The notes under the pieces: generated by a model
The model's input: only the letters and a program-made list of their open reading frames with translations
What the model was told of the DNA's origin: nothing
The model's database searches: none
Shown: in pieces, positions 35,137 through 44,930 of the stretch
How positions within the stretch are numbered: position 1 is the first letter of the stretch
How the letters are laid out: each line of letters starts with the position of its first letter
Made by a program: the position numbers and the translations under genes
Assembly: GCF_014235845.1 (NCBI RefSeq)
Contig: NZ_JACJUQ010000008.1
Span: 107,543 to 171,542, forward strand
DNA: 64,000 nucleotides
Direction: 5' to 3'
From: Pontivivens nitratireducens
GTDB taxonomy: Bacteria > Pseudomonadota > Alphaproteobacteria > Rhodobacterales > Rhodobacteraceae

Positions 35137-36354
35137 CTATGCCGCGGCCCGCGCCAGGGCGCATTGGCTCCACAATGCGTGCAGCGCAGTCACAAGAGCA
35201 TCGATATCGGCATCGTTGTGCAGCGGCGAGGGGGTGAAGCGCAGGCGCTCCGTCCCCTTGGGAACCGTCGGGTAGTTGATCGGCTGCACGTAGATGCCGT
35301 GATCCTGCATCAGGATATCGGCCAGCATCTTGCACTTCACCGGATCCTTCACCATGACGGGCACGATATGCGATGGATTGTCCAGATGGGGTATGCCCGC
35401 GCGATCCAGTGCCGCGCGCAAGCGGGCGACCTGACGTTGCTGGCGGGTGCGCAGGGCGACGCCCTCCTCCCCCTTGAGGGTCTGGATCGAGGCGACCGCC
35501 CCCGCCGCCACCGCAGGGGGCAGCGCCGTGGTAAAGATGAATCCCGATGCGAAGGAGCGGATGAAGTCCACCAATTCGACCGAGCCGGTGATATATCCGC
35601 CGACGACGCCGAACGCCTTGCCCAGCGTGCCCTCGATCAGGGTGACGCGGTCCGACAGGCCCTCACGCTCCGCTATGCCGCCGCCGCGTTTGCCGTAGAG
35701 GCCGACGGCGTGCACCTCATCCAGATAGGTCATCGCGCCGAACTGTTCAGCCACGTCGAGGATTTCGCCGATGGGGGCGATGTCACCGTCCATGGAATAG
35801 ACGCTCTCGAATGCCACGACCTTGGGCGCATCGGGGTCCAGATCGGCAAGCTTGCGCTCCAGATCCCGCGGATCGTTATGCGCCCAGATCCGCTTCTCGC
35901 AGCGGGCGTGGCGAATGCCCTCGATCATGCTGGCGTGGTTGAACGCATCCGACAGGATCGTACAGCCGGGAAGCCGCGCGCCGAGCGTGCCCAGCGCCGC
36001 CCAGTTCGAGACATAGCCCGATGTGAACAGCAACGCACCGTCCTTGCCATGCAGATCGGCCAGTTCCCGTTCCAGCAGGACGTGACTGTGATTTGTTCCC
36101 GAGATGTTGCGCGTGCCCCCGGCACCCGCGCCGCATTGGTCGATTGCGGCGTGCATGGCGGCGATCACCTCGGGGTGCTGGCCCATGCCCAGATAGTCGT
36201 TGCCGCACCATACCGTGACCTCGTCCGCGCCGGCGCCGTGGTTCTTCGCCCTGGGATAGGCGCCTCGGTGGCGCTCCAACTCGGCGAAGACACGATAGTT
36301 GCCGTCTGACTTGAGCGCGTCGAGTTGCGTGCGAAATAGCTGGTCGTAATCCAT
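35137..36354 (-). CDS. hemA: 5-aminolevulinate synthase
   Basis: A 405-residue class I (Shemin-pathway) ALA synthase that condenses glycine and succinyl-CoA, the first step of heme and, where present, bacteriochlorophyll synthesis. [19 protein letters not shown] and [16 protein letters not shown] are substrate motifs; the PLP lysine is in [18 protein letters not shown] near residue 247. This form is an alphaproteobacterial hallmark. ATG 36354 (MDYDQLF) is the standard N-terminus. An FNR-like box lies 169-182 bp upstream, in the gap shared with hemE. Confidence 0.96.
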   Translation of the reverse strand: MDYDQLFRTQLDALKSDGNYRVFAELERHRGAYPRAKNHGAGADEVTVWCGNDYLGMGQHPEVIAAMHAAIDQCGAGAGGTRNISGTNHSHVLLERELADLHGKDGALLFTSGYVSNWAALGTLGARLPGCTILSDAFNHASMIEGIRHARCEKRIWAHNDPRDLERKLADLDPDAPKVVAFESVYSMDGDIAPIGEILDVAEQFGAMTYLDEVHAVGLYGKRGGGIAEREGLSDRVTLIEGTLGKAFGVVGGYITGSVELVDFIRSFASGFIFTTALPPAVAAGAVASIQTLKGEEGVALRTRQQRQVARLRAALDRAGIPHLDNPSHIVPVMVKDPVKCKMLADILMQDHGIYVQPINYPTVPKGTERLRFTPSPLHNDADIDALVTALHALWSQCALARAAA

Positions 36355-36666
36355 GGTCCGTCTCGTCCCTTGCGGCGCCGCCAAGCCCGACACCCTTTGT
36401 CATTCAGTGGTCTAGGCGAATTTATGCTTCGTGAAAAGCGCCCCGATGCCGCATCTGTTCCTTTTCACTGCGCCACCCGGCACTGCGCGGTCAAGGTTTA
36501 GAGTAGTTTGAGACCAAACGTATTGATCTGGATCTAGTTGGACAAACGTCGTGACGCGACGTCCCGCATGGGGCGTCTGGTCGCGCCGGTGCCGCCAAGT
36601 TGGGGGTGGACCCTCTATCAGCGCTGTTCCATATCTGACGCTGATTTTCATCGATGGAGCGCCGAA
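36355..36666. other. hemA-hemE divergent intergenic region
   Basis: These 312 bp contain no convincing gene. They hold the outward promoters of hemA (left) and hemE (right), one FNR-like box at 36523-36536, and short inverted repeats such as ACGTCGTGACGCGACGT near 36546. No DnaA boxes or RNA gene recognised. Position-specific promoter elements are not clear by eye. Confidence 0.6.
36523..36536. promoter_or_regulatory. FNR/FnrL-like box between hemA and hemE
   Basis: TTGATCTGGATCTA matches the TTGAT-N4-ATCAA consensus at 9 of 10 positions. FnrL is known to raise hemA expression at low oxygen in Rhodobacter. The site is 137 bp upstream of hemE (centre) and about 175 bp upstream of hemA, so it could serve either. 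Confidence 0.5.
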
Positions 36667-37695
36667 ATGACCGAAAAACCACTGCTTCGTGCGCTCAAGG
36701 GCGAAACCCTGCCGGTGCCACCGGTCTGGATGATGCGACAGGCGGGGCGCTATCTGCCCGAATACCGCGCGACGCGGGCGCAGGCGGGCAGCTTTCTCGA
36801 TCTGTGCTACAATCCCGAACTTGCCGCCGAGGTCACGTTGCAACCCTTGCGCCGCTATTCCTTCGACGCGGCGATCCTGTTCGCGGACATTCTGCTGGTG
36901 CCGCAGGCGCTGGGGGCGGATCTGACCTTTGTTCAGGGTGAGGGGCCGCGCCTGTCCACCATAACCAGCGCCGCCGATCTGGCCAAGCTGGGTCCGGTGG
37001 AGGATATCGACGAGGTCCTTTCCCCGATTTACGAAACGGTGAAGCTGCTGCGCCGCGAATTGCCCGCCGACGTGCCGCTGATCGGCTTCGCAGGGGCGCC
37101 GTGGACCGTCGCGACCTACATGATCGCGGGCAAGGGCACCCCGGATCAGGCCCCCGCGCGAAGGTTGATGTATGGCGATCCCGCCACGTTCGAGGCGCTG
37201 CTGGACCGGATCACCGAGGCGACGATCCACTATCTGCTGCAACAGATCGACGCGGGCGCCGAGGTGGTCAAGCTCTTCGACAGTTGGGCCGGCGCGCTGC
37301 CCGGTCCGGTCTTCGCGAAATACGCCATAGCTCCGGCCAAGCGCATCGTGGACGCGATTCGCGCGAAACATCCCGACGTGCCGATCATCGGCTTTCCCCG
37401 CATGGCGGGCGGCAACTACCTGCCCTATGTGCAGGCGACGGGCGTGCAATGCGTGGCGCTGGATACCTCCGTCGATCCCGCCTGGGCCGCGCGTGAATTG
37501 CAGCCGCATACCTGTGTGCAGGGCAATCTGGATCCGCTGTTGCTGGTTCAGGGCGGCGATGCATTGACCAAGGCGGCCAAGGCCGTGGTCGAAGGATTCT
37601 CGGGCGGGCCGCATATCTTCAATCTGGGGCATGGCATCACCCCGGATGCGGATCCGGACAATGTGCACCGTATGCTGGAGGCCGTGCGCGGCTGA
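36667..37695 (+). CDS. hemE: Uroporphyrinogen decarboxylase
   Basis: A 342-residue HemE, which removes four carboxyl groups from uroporphyrinogen [21 protein letters not shown] (residues 20-37) holds the substrate-binding Arg residues, [17 protein letters not shown] follows with the catalytic Asp, and [16 protein letters not shown] is the second family signature. ATG 36667 is the conserved start; 129 bp of in-frame upstream sequence lacks family similarity. Divergent from hemA, so two heme steps share one control region. Confidence 0.96.
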   Translation: MTEKPLLRALKGETLPVPPVWMMRQAGRYLPEYRATRAQAGSFLDLCYNPELAAEVTLQPLRRYSFDAAILFADILLVPQALGADLTFVQGEGPRLSTITSAADLAKLGPVEDIDEVLSPIYETVKLLRRELPADVPLIGFAGAPWTVATYMIAGKGTPDQAPARRLMYGDPATFEALLDRITEATIHYLLQQIDAGAEVVKLFDSWAGALPGPVFAKYAIAPAKRIVDAIRAKHPDVPIIGFPRMAGGNYLPYVQATGVQCVALDTSVDPAWAARELQPHTCVQGNLDPLLLVQGGDALTKAAKAVVEGFSGGPHIFNLGHGITPDADPDNVHRMLEAVRG

Positions 37696-37714
37696 GCTGC
37701 CCCATGGGGTTTCG

Positions 37715-37731
37715 TTAACCCCTCCTTAACC
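37715..37731 (+). promoter_or_regulatory. CtrA-type box upstream of comM
   Basis: TTAACCCCTCCTTAACC contains TTAA-N7-TTAAC, the CtrA consensus, as two TTAACC half-sites 11 bp apart. It lies between hemE and comM, ending 39 bp before the comM start. In R. capsulatus, CtrA controls competence-type genes used by gene transfer agent recipients, which fits the target. Confidence 0.55.
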
Positions 37732-37769
37732 ATGAGGGAACGATCCTGCCCCGGAACGGGAGGATCAGC

Positions 37770-39269
37770 ATGGTCGCGCGCGCCTACACAGTCGCCTTTC
37801 ACGGGGTGGAGGCCCGCCGCGTCGAGGTGCAATGCGCGCTCAGCGCCGGTCTGCCTGCCTTCCACCTCGTCGGCCTGCCGGACAAGGCGGTGAGCGAGGC
37901 GAAGGAGCGTGTGCGCGCCGCGATGACCTCCATGGGGCTGGCGATGCCGTCAAAGCGGATCACCGTGAACCTGTCCCCTGCCGATTTGCCGAAGGAAGGC
38001 CCCCATTTCGACCTGCCCATCGCCCTGAGCCTGCTGGCCGCGATGGACGTGATTCCACAGGACGCGGTGGAGGGGTTTCTGGCGATGGGTGAACTTTCGC
38101 TCGACGGCTCCACCGTGCCAGTCATCGGTGCGCTGCCTGCGGCCATGGCCGCGGCGGAGGCGGAATGCGGGCTGATCTGCCCCGAGGCCTGCGGGGCGGA
38201 GGCCGCGTGGGTTGGCGCGGTTCAGGTGCTGGCGACGCCCTCGCTGCTTGCCATCGTGAACCATTTCAACGGGCGCGCGATCCTGCCTGCGGCGCAGGCC
38301 GGCATGGTTTCGGATCGCGGCGTTGTGGCGGACATGGCCGATGTGAAGGGGCAGGAGCGGGCGAAGCGCGCGCTGGAAATCGCCGCCGCCGGGCGGCACC
38401 ACATGATCATGGTCGGGGAACCGGGATCGGGTAAATCCATGCTCGCCGCGCGTCTGCCCGGCATCCTGCCCGACCTGACCCCGGCGGAGGCGCTGGACAC
38501 CTCGATGATCCTGTCGCTCGCCGGTCAGATCGAGGAGGGTGGAATCTCGCGCCGCCGCCCGTTCCGCACCCCGCATCACACCGCATCCATGGCCGCCATC
38601 GTGGGCGGCGGCAGGCGTGCCGGTCCGGGGGAGATCAGTCTGGCCCATAACGGTGTGCTGTTCATGGACGAGTTCCCGGAATTTCCGCGTCAGGTCCTCG
38701 AAACCCTGCGCCAGCCCATCGAGACCGGCGACGTGGTCGTCGCCCGCGCAAACGCCCATGCCAGATATCCCTGCCGGTTCATGCTGGTGGCCGCCGCCAA
38801 CCCGTGCCGCTGCGGCTATCTGCCGGATCCGTCCCGCGCGTGTTCCAAGGCGCCGGTCTGCGGGCAGGATTATCTCGGCCGTATCTCCGGCCCGCTGATG
38901 GATCGGTTCGACATCCGCATCGACGTGTCCCCGGTGGCGGTTGGTGACCTGTCGGACAGCACGCCGGGGGAAAGCAGCGCCACCGTCGCCGCCCGCATCG
39001 CCGCCGCACGACAGGTTCAGGCCGCCCGTTTCGCGAAGCTGGACGCCACCACCAATGCCGATGCGGAGGGCGATCTGCTCGACCGGATCGCCACACCCGA
39101 CGCGGCGGGCAAGGAGCTGCTGACCCGCGTCGCGGACAAGCACCGGCTGACCGCGCGTGGCTATCATCGTATCCTGCGCGTGGCGCGCACCATCGCGGAT
39201 TTGTCCGGGGTGGAGGTCGTCGGGCGGGACCACGTGGCGGAGGCCGTCGCCTACAGGCTGGCGATCTGA
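37770..39269 (+). CDS. comM: ComM/YifB family AAA+ ATPase (Mg-chelatase-like)
   Basis: A 499-residue ComM. The N-terminal Lon-like domain (FHLVGLPDKAVSEAKERVRA; ADLPKEGPHFDLPIALSLLA) is followed by the AAA+ core with Walker A MVGEPGSGKSMLAARLPGIL near residue 215, Walker B GVLFMDEFPEF, and a Cys-rich insert (NPCRCGYLPDPSRACSKAPV). ComM is a hexameric branch-migration helicase that helps integrate incoming DNA in natural transformation. ATG 37770 follows CGGGAGGATCAGC. The CtrA-type box just upstream suggests control with GTA/competence functions. Confidence 0.93.
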   Translation: MVARAYTVAFHGVEARRVEVQCALSAGLPAFHLVGLPDKAVSEAKERVRAAMTSMGLAMPSKRITVNLSPADLPKEGPHFDLPIALSLLAAMDVIPQDAVEGFLAMGELSLDGSTVPVIGALPAAMAAAEAECGLICPEACGAEAAWVGAVQVLATPSLLAIVNHFNGRAILPAAQAGMVSDRGVVADMADVKGQERAKRALEIAAAGRHHMIMVGEPGSGKSMLAARLPGILPDLTPAEALDTSMILSLAGQIEEGGISRRRPFRTPHHTASMAAIVGGGRRAGPGEISLAHNGVLFMDEFPEFPRQVLETLRQPIETGDVVVARANAHARYPCRFMLVAAANPCRCGYLPDPSRACSKAPVCGQDYLGRISGPLMDRFDIRIDVSPVAVGDLSDSTPGESSATVAARIAAARQVQAARFAKLDATTNADAEGDLLDRIATPDAAGKELLTRVADKHRLTARGYHRILRVARTIADLSGVEVVGRDHVAEAVAYRLAI

Positions 39270-39278
39270 GGCGCTGGC

Positions 39279-41477
39279 TTAGAAGAAGCTCTGCGGGTCA
39301 ATATCTATCGCGATCCGGTAGTTGGGCCGCGGCACTACGCCCTCCACCCACCGGGCCAGAACGGATTGCAAAGGCAGCCCCTTGGGCGCCTTGACCAGCA
39401 ACCGAACCCGCGTTCGACCACGGATTCGCGCGACCGGCGCGGGGGCGGGGCCGAACAGTTGCGCCCCGGCCTGAGTCAGGACACCCGCGCGGGCGGCGAG
39501 CGCGCGGGCCAGATCGAAGGTCTCCCGCTCCTCCGGCCCGCTGACGATGATCCCGGCCATTCGCCCGAACGGCGGGGCACCTGCGGCCTGACGCTCCGCC
39601 GCCTCGGCCTGCCAGAACGCTTCCTCATCCCCCCCCAGGATCGCCTGGATTACCGGATGCTGGGGCTGATGGCTCTGCACCATGGCCAGACCGGCCTTGT
39701 CCGCGCGCCCTGCCCGGCCCGCGACCTGCCGGATCAACTGAAACGTCCGCTCGGCGGCGCGCAGCTCACCCCCCTGCAATCCCAGATCGGCGTCAATCAC
39801 GCCGACAAGGGTCAACAGCGGGAAGTTGTGCCCCTTGGCGACCATTTGCGTTCCGATGACGATATCCGCGCCGCCATTCGCGATCTCCTCGATGCGTTGC
39901 TTCAGGGCGCGTGCGCTCATTGTGATATCGGAGGAAAGAACCGCCATGCGCGCCTCGGGGAAGCGACGCTCGACCTCCTCGGCCAGACGCTCGACCCCCG
40001 GACCCAGCGCGGCCATGTGATCGGCACTGCCGCAGGCCGGGCATTCGACAGGGATCGGCTTGGTGGCACCGCACTGATGGCACATCAGCCGGTTCAGGAA
40101 CCTGTGTTCCACCATCCGCGCATCGCAATCGTCGCAGCCGATCTGATGCCCGCAGGCGCGGCACAGGGTCAGGGGGGCGTAGCCGCGACGGTTGAGAAAC
40201 AGCAGGCTCTGCTCCCCTGCCGCCACGCGCGTGCGCACGGCATCGGCCAGCGGATCGGATATCCACGAGTCGCGTTCCAGCGGATCGACGCGCAGATCCA
40301 CCGCCCGCATTTCGGGCAGCACCGCCGCGCCGAACCGTTCCGTCAGGTCGAGCCGGGCGTACTTGCCTGCCCGCGCGTTCACCCAGCTTTCCAGCGACGG
40401 CGTGGCCGAGGCGAGCACCACCTGCGCCCCGCTGAGGGACGCGCGCAACACCGCCATGTCTCGCGCGTTGTACAAGACACCCTCTTCCTGCTTGTAGGAG
40501 CTGTCATGTTCCTCATCCACGATGATCAGGCCCAGATCGGTGAATGGCAGGAACAATGCGGACCGGGCCCCCACGACCAGCCGCGCGCGCCCCTCCGCGA
40601 TGCCCGTCCACGCCCGCCTGCGGCCCGCCTGGGTGACGCCGGAATGCCACTCGGCCGGGGCCGCACCGAACCGGGCCTCGACCCGCGCCATGAATTCCCC
40701 CGTCAGGGCGATTTCGGGCAGCAGGACAAGAACCTGACGCCCGGCGCGCAGGCATTCGGCGGCAGCCTCCAGATAGACCTCCGTCTTGCCCGACCCCGTC
40801 ACGCCCTTCAGCAATGTGGTGCCATAGGTCCGGCTGCGCACGGCGTCGCACAGCACCGTGCTGGCATGGCGCTGATCGGCCGACAGATCCTTGGACGGCA
40901 GGTCGGGGTTCAACATCGGGAACGGCGCATCGCGGGGGGCGGCCTCGCTTTGCAGCACGCCCTGCGCCTCAAGCCCCTTTACGACGGAGGAGGTCACGCC
41001 GACCAGTCCGGCCAGCTCAGACGGGGCGAAGCCCATGCCCTCGTGTTCGTCGAGAAAAGCAATCACCCGCTCCCGCGCATCGGTCATCCGGGTCGGGCGT
41101 TCATCGGTCAGGCGGACGATGCGCCGCTTGCCCGGTGGATCGCCAAGGCCCGGCACACGGGTCGCCAGACGCAGGATCGCGGTCAGCGGTGTCATCGTAT
41201 AATCGGCGACGCGGATTATGAATTCGCGCATTGTGCCGCTCATCGGTGGCACGTCGAGCACGGTGCCGATCTCACGTATCTTGCCCGGATCGTAATCGCC
41301 GGCACCCGGCCCCCAGATTACCCCCTTCACCCGGCGCGGCCCGAGGGGAACGCTGACAAACGCCCCCACGCGGATGCCGCCCTCGGGCACCCGGTAATCC
41401 AGTGTACGGCCCGGCATGTCGGGCGTCAGGACGGAGGCCAGCGCACCTGCCTCCAGAAATTCGATGGGCTCGCTCAT
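39279..41477 (-). CDS. priA: Primosomal protein N' (PriA helicase)
   Basis: A 732-residue replication-restart helicase. Walker A is KGVTGSGKTEVYLEAA near residue 222, motif II LIIVDEEHDSSYKQEEG, and eight zinc-binding cysteines run from LCRACGHQIGCDDC through MCHQCGATKP to CPACGS near residues 435-475. RQVAGRAGRADKAG is motif VI. The N-terminal DNA-binding domain is complete. It converges on comM with 9 bp between stops and is not obviously co-transcribed with anything. Confidence 0.96.
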   Translation of the reverse strand: MSEPIEFLEAGALASVLTPDMPGRTLDYRVPEGGIRVGAFVSVPLGPRRVKGVIWGPGAGDYDPGKIREIGTVLDVPPMSGTMREFIIRVADYTMTPLTAILRLATRVPGLGDPPGKRRIVRLTDERPTRMTDARERVIAFLDEHEGMGFAPSELAGLVGVTSSVVKGLEAQGVLQSEAAPRDAPFPMLNPDLPSKDLSADQRHASTVLCDAVRSRTYGTTLLKGVTGSGKTEVYLEAAAECLRAGRQVLVLLPEIALTGEFMARVEARFGAAPAEWHSGVTQAGRRRAWTGIAEGRARLVVGARSALFLPFTDLGLIIVDEEHDSSYKQEEGVLYNARDMAVLRASLSGAQVVLASATPSLESWVNARAGKYARLDLTERFGAAVLPEMRAVDLRVDPLERDSWISDPLADAVRTRVAAGEQSLLFLNRRGYAPLTLCRACGHQIGCDDCDARMVEHRFLNRLMCHQCGATKPIPVECPACGSADHMAALGPGVERLAEEVERRFPEARMAVLSSDITMSARALKQRIEEIANGGADIVIGTQMVAKGHNFPLLTLVGVIDADLGLQGGELRAAERTFQLIRQVAGRAGRADKAGLAMVQSHQPQHPVIQAILGGDEEAFWQAEAAERQAAGAPPFGRMAGIIVSGPEERETFDLARALAARAGVLTQAGAQLFGPAPAPVARIRGRTRVRLLVKAPKGLPLQSVLARWVEGVVPRPNYRIAIDIDPQSFF

Positions 41478-41615
41478 GCCTGCCCAGTATCACGGTGCGA
41501 CGATCAGGCAAACGGTTCACGAACGGCACTTGCGCGATGTCTCACGGCTTGGGTTTGCGTTCCGTTGCGGCTGATGTAAGGTCCGCGCGAAATGACCCTT
41601 GCAGGAATATGCGCC

Positions 41616-42269
41616 ATGAAATTCTTCGTCGATACCGCCGATGTCGCAGCGATCTCCGAGCTCAACGATCTGGGCTTCGTGGACGGTGTCACCACCAACC
41701 CCTCGCTGATCATGAAATCGGGGCGTGACATCCTCGAAGTCACCAAGGAGATCTGCGATCTGATCGACGGCCCCGTCTCCGCCGAGGTGACCGCGACCGA
41801 GGCTGACGACATGATCGCCGAGGGTCGCAAGCTGGCCAAGATCGCTGACAATATCGCGGTGAAGGTGCCGTTGACCTGGGCCGGGCTGAAAACCTGCAAA
41901 ACGCTGACGGATGAGGGCCGCATGGTCAACGTGACGCTGTGTTTCTCCGCCAATCAGGCGTTGCTGGCGGCAAAGGCGGGGGCGAGCTTCATCTCCCCCT
42001 TCATCGGGCGTCTGGACGATATCAACATCGACGGCATCGACCTGATCGCGGATATCCGCACGATCTATGACAATTACGGCTACGGCACGGAAATTCTGGC
42101 CGCGTCCATCCGCACCGTGAACCATGTCAGCGACTGCGCGCGCATCGGTGCCGACGTGATCACCGCACCGCCCGAGGTTCTGAAAAAGCTGGCCTCCCAC
42201 CCGCTGACCGATGCGGGTCTGGCCAGCTTCATGGCCGATTGGGCGAAAACCGGGCAGAAGATCCTCTGA
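41616..42269 (+). CDS. Transaldolase / fructose-6-phosphate aldolase family
   Basis: A 217-residue small transaldolase of the TalC/FSA type: [33 protein letters not shown], and the Schiff-base lysine in [14 protein letters not shown] near residue 85. [15 protein letters not shown] strand is [12 protein letters not shown] here. The common annotation is transaldolase (tal/fsa); which of the two activities dominates cannot be read with certainty. ATG 41616 gives the standard N-terminus. The DUF484 gene starts 1 bp after its stop. Confidence 0.92.
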   Translation: MKFFVDTADVAAISELNDLGFVDGVTTNPSLIMKSGRDILEVTKEICDLIDGPVSAEVTATEADDMIAEGRKLAKIADNIAVKVPLTWAGLKTCKTLTDEGRMVNVTLCFSANQALLAAKAGASFISPFIGRLDDINIDGIDLIADIRTIYDNYGYGTEILAASIRTVNHVSDCARIGADVITAPPEVLKKLASHPLTDAGLASFMADWAKTGQKIL

Positions 42270-42270
42270 T

Positions 42271-42951
42271 ATGGACCGCGCCGCGATCCGTGACCTGATC
42301 CTCGAAGATCCCGCGCTCGTCCTGGATGACGGGGACGTGATGCGCGCCCTCGTCGCGGCACAGGACCATGGCGACGGGCGCATCACCGACTTGCGCGGGG
42401 TGCTGGTCGATCGGTTGGAGGGGCGTTTGGGTGAGTTGGAGCAGACGCACCGAACAGTGATTGCGGCCGCCTATGAAAACCTGTCCGGCACGCAGCAGAT
42501 ACACCGCGCCGTGATGGAGATTCTGGCACCGACAGATTTCGCAGGGTTCCTGGCCGCGATGACCGGCCCGGTGGCGGACATTCTGACCGTGGATACCGTG
42601 CGGCTGGCATTGGAATTGTCGCCGGAGGAGCGGGCGATCGCGAATGCACGCGGCATTGTCGCGCTGCCAATCGGCGGGGTCGACAGCTATGTCGGCGCCA
42701 TGCGCGACCGCGATCCTGCCCGCATCACGCTGCGCCCCACCGGGCCGACCGCCACCGCCGTGTTCGAGGAACAGACCCTGCGCATCCGCTCCGAAGCGCT
42801 GATGCGTCTGGATTTGGGTGAGGGACGCCGGGCCGCGATGCTGGTCTTCGGCTCGGGCGATCTGGACCGGTTCGCACCGGATCAGGGCACCGATTTGCTG
42901 GAGTTCTTCACCGGCTGCTTCGAACGCTCCGTCCGCCGCTGGCTGGCGTGA
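42271..42951 (+). CDS. DUF484 family (GAF-like) protein
   Basis: A 226-residue DUF484 protein. The N-terminal helical part (AAIRDLILEDPALVLDDGDV, then LGELEQTHRTVIAAAYENLS) is probably a coiled coil, followed by a GAF-like domain ending LDRFAPDQGTDLLEFFTG. DUF484 genes are found next to xerC across proteobacteria, as here, where its stop overlaps the xerC GTG; the biochemical role is unknown. It starts 1 bp after the transaldolase, so the three genes look like one operon. Confidence 0.88.
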   Translation: MDRAAIRDLILEDPALVLDDGDVMRALVAAQDHGDGRITDLRGVLVDRLEGRLGELEQTHRTVIAAAYENLSGTQQIHRAVMEILAPTDFAGFLAAMTGPVADILTVDTVRLALELSPEERAIANARGIVALPIGGVDSYVGAMRDRDPARITLRPTGPTATAVFEEQTLRIRSEALMRLDLGEGRRAAMLVFGSGDLDRFAPDQGTDLLEFFTGCFERSVRRWLA

Positions 42952-43886
42952 GCGGGCAACGGTCCTGCGGCACCGATGGCGCGATGGCGCTTCTGTCCCG
43001 CTGGATCGATCAGATCGTCGCGGTGCGCGGGCAGTCGCCACGCACGGCCGAAAGTTACCGCCACGACGTCGCGCGCTATCTGGGATTTCTCAACCTGCAT
43101 CGGGGCGCACCTGTCGGGCGGAACGGGCTGGGTGAGGTAACATCCCCCGAAATGCGCGCATGGATCGCCCATCTGCGCGCCGAGGGTTTGTCGGCACGGT
43201 CCGCCGCACGTGCCCTGTCCGCCGTAAAGAGCTTCCACCGCTGGCTGGCGGAGGTCGAAAACCTCGACGCGACGGCGGTCATGGCCACCCGCGCGCCCCG
43301 GATCAAGTCCGGCCTGCCCCGGCCCCTCAGCACGGAGGCGGCCCGCGCGGTGATCGCGGACACGCGGCCCGCTCATGTCAAACCCTGGATTGCCGCCCGC
43401 GATACGGCCGTGCTGACACTGCTCTACGCCTGCGGATTGCGGATATCCGAGGCGCTGGGCCTGTCGCAATCCGATGCCCCCTTGGGCGACTCGATCCGCA
43501 TCATCGGCAAGGGGAACAAGGAACGGCAGGTTCCCGTCCTGCCCGTCGCGCGCGACGCGGTGGAGGCTTACCGCGCGATTTGCCCCCTGCCCGTCACGGC
43601 GGAGGACGCCCTGTTTCTGGGGGTGAGAGGCGGGCGGCTGTCGAGTTCGGTCGTCCAGAAACGCATGTCCGACCTTCGCATCCAGCTGGGCCTGCCATCC
43701 TCCGCCACGCCCCATGCGCTGCGCCATTCATTCGCCACGCATTTGCTGGAGGCCGGCGGGGATCTTCGCGCGATCCAGACCCTGCTCGGCCATGCGTCCC
43801 TGTCGAGCACACAGATCTACACCTCGCTGGATCAGACCCGCTTGATGGACATTTACGATGCCGCGAAGAAAAAGCCCGGTGGCTGA
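42948..43886 (+). CDS. xerC: Tyrosine recombinase XerC
   Basis: A 312-residue site-specific recombinase that resolves chromosome dimers with XerD at dif. The SAM-like N-domain carries RGQSPRTAESYRHDVARYL. The catalytic set is complete: Arg in YACGLRISEALGL, Lys in IIGKGNKERQVPVLPV, HxxR in PHALRHSFATHLLEAGG, His in LLGHASLSSTQIYTSLD, and Tyr in that last segment. GTG 42948 overlaps the DUF484 stop. The housekeeping context argues against a phage integrase. Confidence 0.94.
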   Translation: MSGQRSCGTDGAMALLSRWIDQIVAVRGQSPRTAESYRHDVARYLGFLNLHRGAPVGRNGLGEVTSPEMRAWIAHLRAEGLSARSAARALSAVKSFHRWLAEVENLDATAVMATRAPRIKSGLPRPLSTEAARAVIADTRPAHVKPWIAARDTAVLTLLYACGLRISEALGLSQSDAPLGDSIRIIGKGNKERQVPVLPVARDAVEAYRAICPLPVTAEDALFLGVRGGRLSSSVVQKRMSDLRIQLGLPSSATPHALRHSFATHLLEAGGDLRAIQTLLGHASLSSTQIYTSLDQTRLMDIYDAAKKKPGG

Positions 43887-44075
43887 CCCGGCGCTTAACT
43901 GCGAAATCGGGCGCCTAACCCTTGCAGAATCGTGCGCACAACCGGTCCTGAGAATATAATTGCCGCGCGCCCCCTGGTTAAGCGCGACTTATGCAGAAAA
44001 CTACAAGATTTCCTTGCCCCGGCGCGTGGAGTGCGGAAGCTGGCATGAACGACACCCGCCACAGGAGAAGTCCCG

Positions 44076-44867
44076 ATGTTCAAATCGCTTACATTCCTCG
44101 CCCTGGGCGCCAGCCTGCTGGTGAGCGCCGCTGCCGCGCAGGATTTGCCCGATCTCGACGGGCGGACCATCACGGTCGTGACCGAAAACGCCTATCCGCC
44201 CCTGCAATTCGTCGATCCCGCCACGGGTGAGGCGATCGGATGGGAATACGATGCGATGGCCGAGATCGCGTCCCGCCTGAACGCGACCGTCGAGATTGAG
44301 AACACTTCCTGGGACGCGATGATCCCCGCTGTGTCCGAAGGTCAGTACGACATGGGCATGACCGGCATCACCATTCGCGAGGACAGGGCGGAAGTCGTCG
44401 ATTTCTCCGATCCCTACATGCGATCCGAGATGTTCATGCTGGTGCGCGCGGACGAAGACCGCTTCACCGATGCATCCAGCTTCGCCGCGTTGGAGGATGG
44501 ACTGGTCGGCGCCCAGCCGGGCACGACCCCCTTCTACGTCGCGGTCTATGACGTGCTGGACGGGGATGAGAGCAATTCACGCATCAAACTGTTTGAGACC
44601 TTCGGCGCGGGGGTGCAGGCCCTGCGGGCAGGCGATGTCGATATGGTGCTGACCGACGGCACGGCTGGCAACGGCTATGTCGCGGCGAACCCGGAGGTGT
44701 TCAAGCTGATCGGCGAACCGCTCGGCTCCGAGGATTTCGGGTTCATCTTTCCGCGCGGGTCCGATCTGGTCGCACCGGTCAACGCCGCGATTGCGGCGAT
44801 GAAGGCCGATGGCACGATGGACACGCTCAACACGAAATGGTTCCTCGACTACAAGATGGGCGGCTAG
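44076..44867 (+). CDS. Polar amino acid ABC transporter substrate-binding protein
   Basis: A 263-residue family 3 periplasmic binding protein. The signal peptide ([20 protein letters not shown]) ends near [22 protein letters not shown] opens the first lobe; GYDMAMTGITIT-like residues here read [20 protein letters not shown]. The ligand is probably an amino acid. ATG 44076 has a CAGGAGAAG ribosome site. The permease follows 63 bp later, separated by a strong RNA hairpin. Confidence 0.9.
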   Translation: MFKSLTFLALGASLLVSAAAAQDLPDLDGRTITVVTENAYPPLQFVDPATGEAIGWEYDAMAEIASRLNATVEIENTSWDAMIPAVSEGQYDMGMTGITIREDRAEVVDFSDPYMRSEMFMLVRADEDRFTDASSFAALEDGLVGAQPGTTPFYVAVYDVLDGDESNSRIKLFETFGAGVQALRAGDVDMVLTDGTAGNGYVAANPEVFKLIGEPLGSEDFGFIFPRGSDLVAPVNAAIAAMKADGTMDTLNTKWFLDYKMGG

Positions 44868-44874
44868 GCCCGGC

Positions 44875-44904
44875 CCGGGTCCGTTGCCGGAGGCACGGAC
44901 CCGG
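44875..44904 (+). promoter_or_regulatory. Intergenic stem-loop between binding-protein and permease genes
   Basis: CCGGGTCCGT (44875-44884) pairs perfectly with ACGGACCCGG (44895-44904) around a 10-nt loop, starting 7 bp after the stop of the binding-protein gene. There is no T-run, so it is more likely a processing/stability hairpin that leaves more binding-protein mRNA than permease mRNA than a full terminator. Confidence 0.7.
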
Positions 44905-44930
44905 TCAAACCCTCAACGGTACGAGCATAC

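Noticed and set aside
36498..36514. TTTAGAGTAGTTTGAGA as a second Irr box before hemA
   Set aside because: The first half fits, but the second half has too many mismatches to TTCTAAA.
43978..43992. TTAA-N7-TTAT as a CtrA box upstream of the binding-protein gene
   Set aside because: One mismatch in the invariant half-site and about 84 bp from the start; too weak alone.
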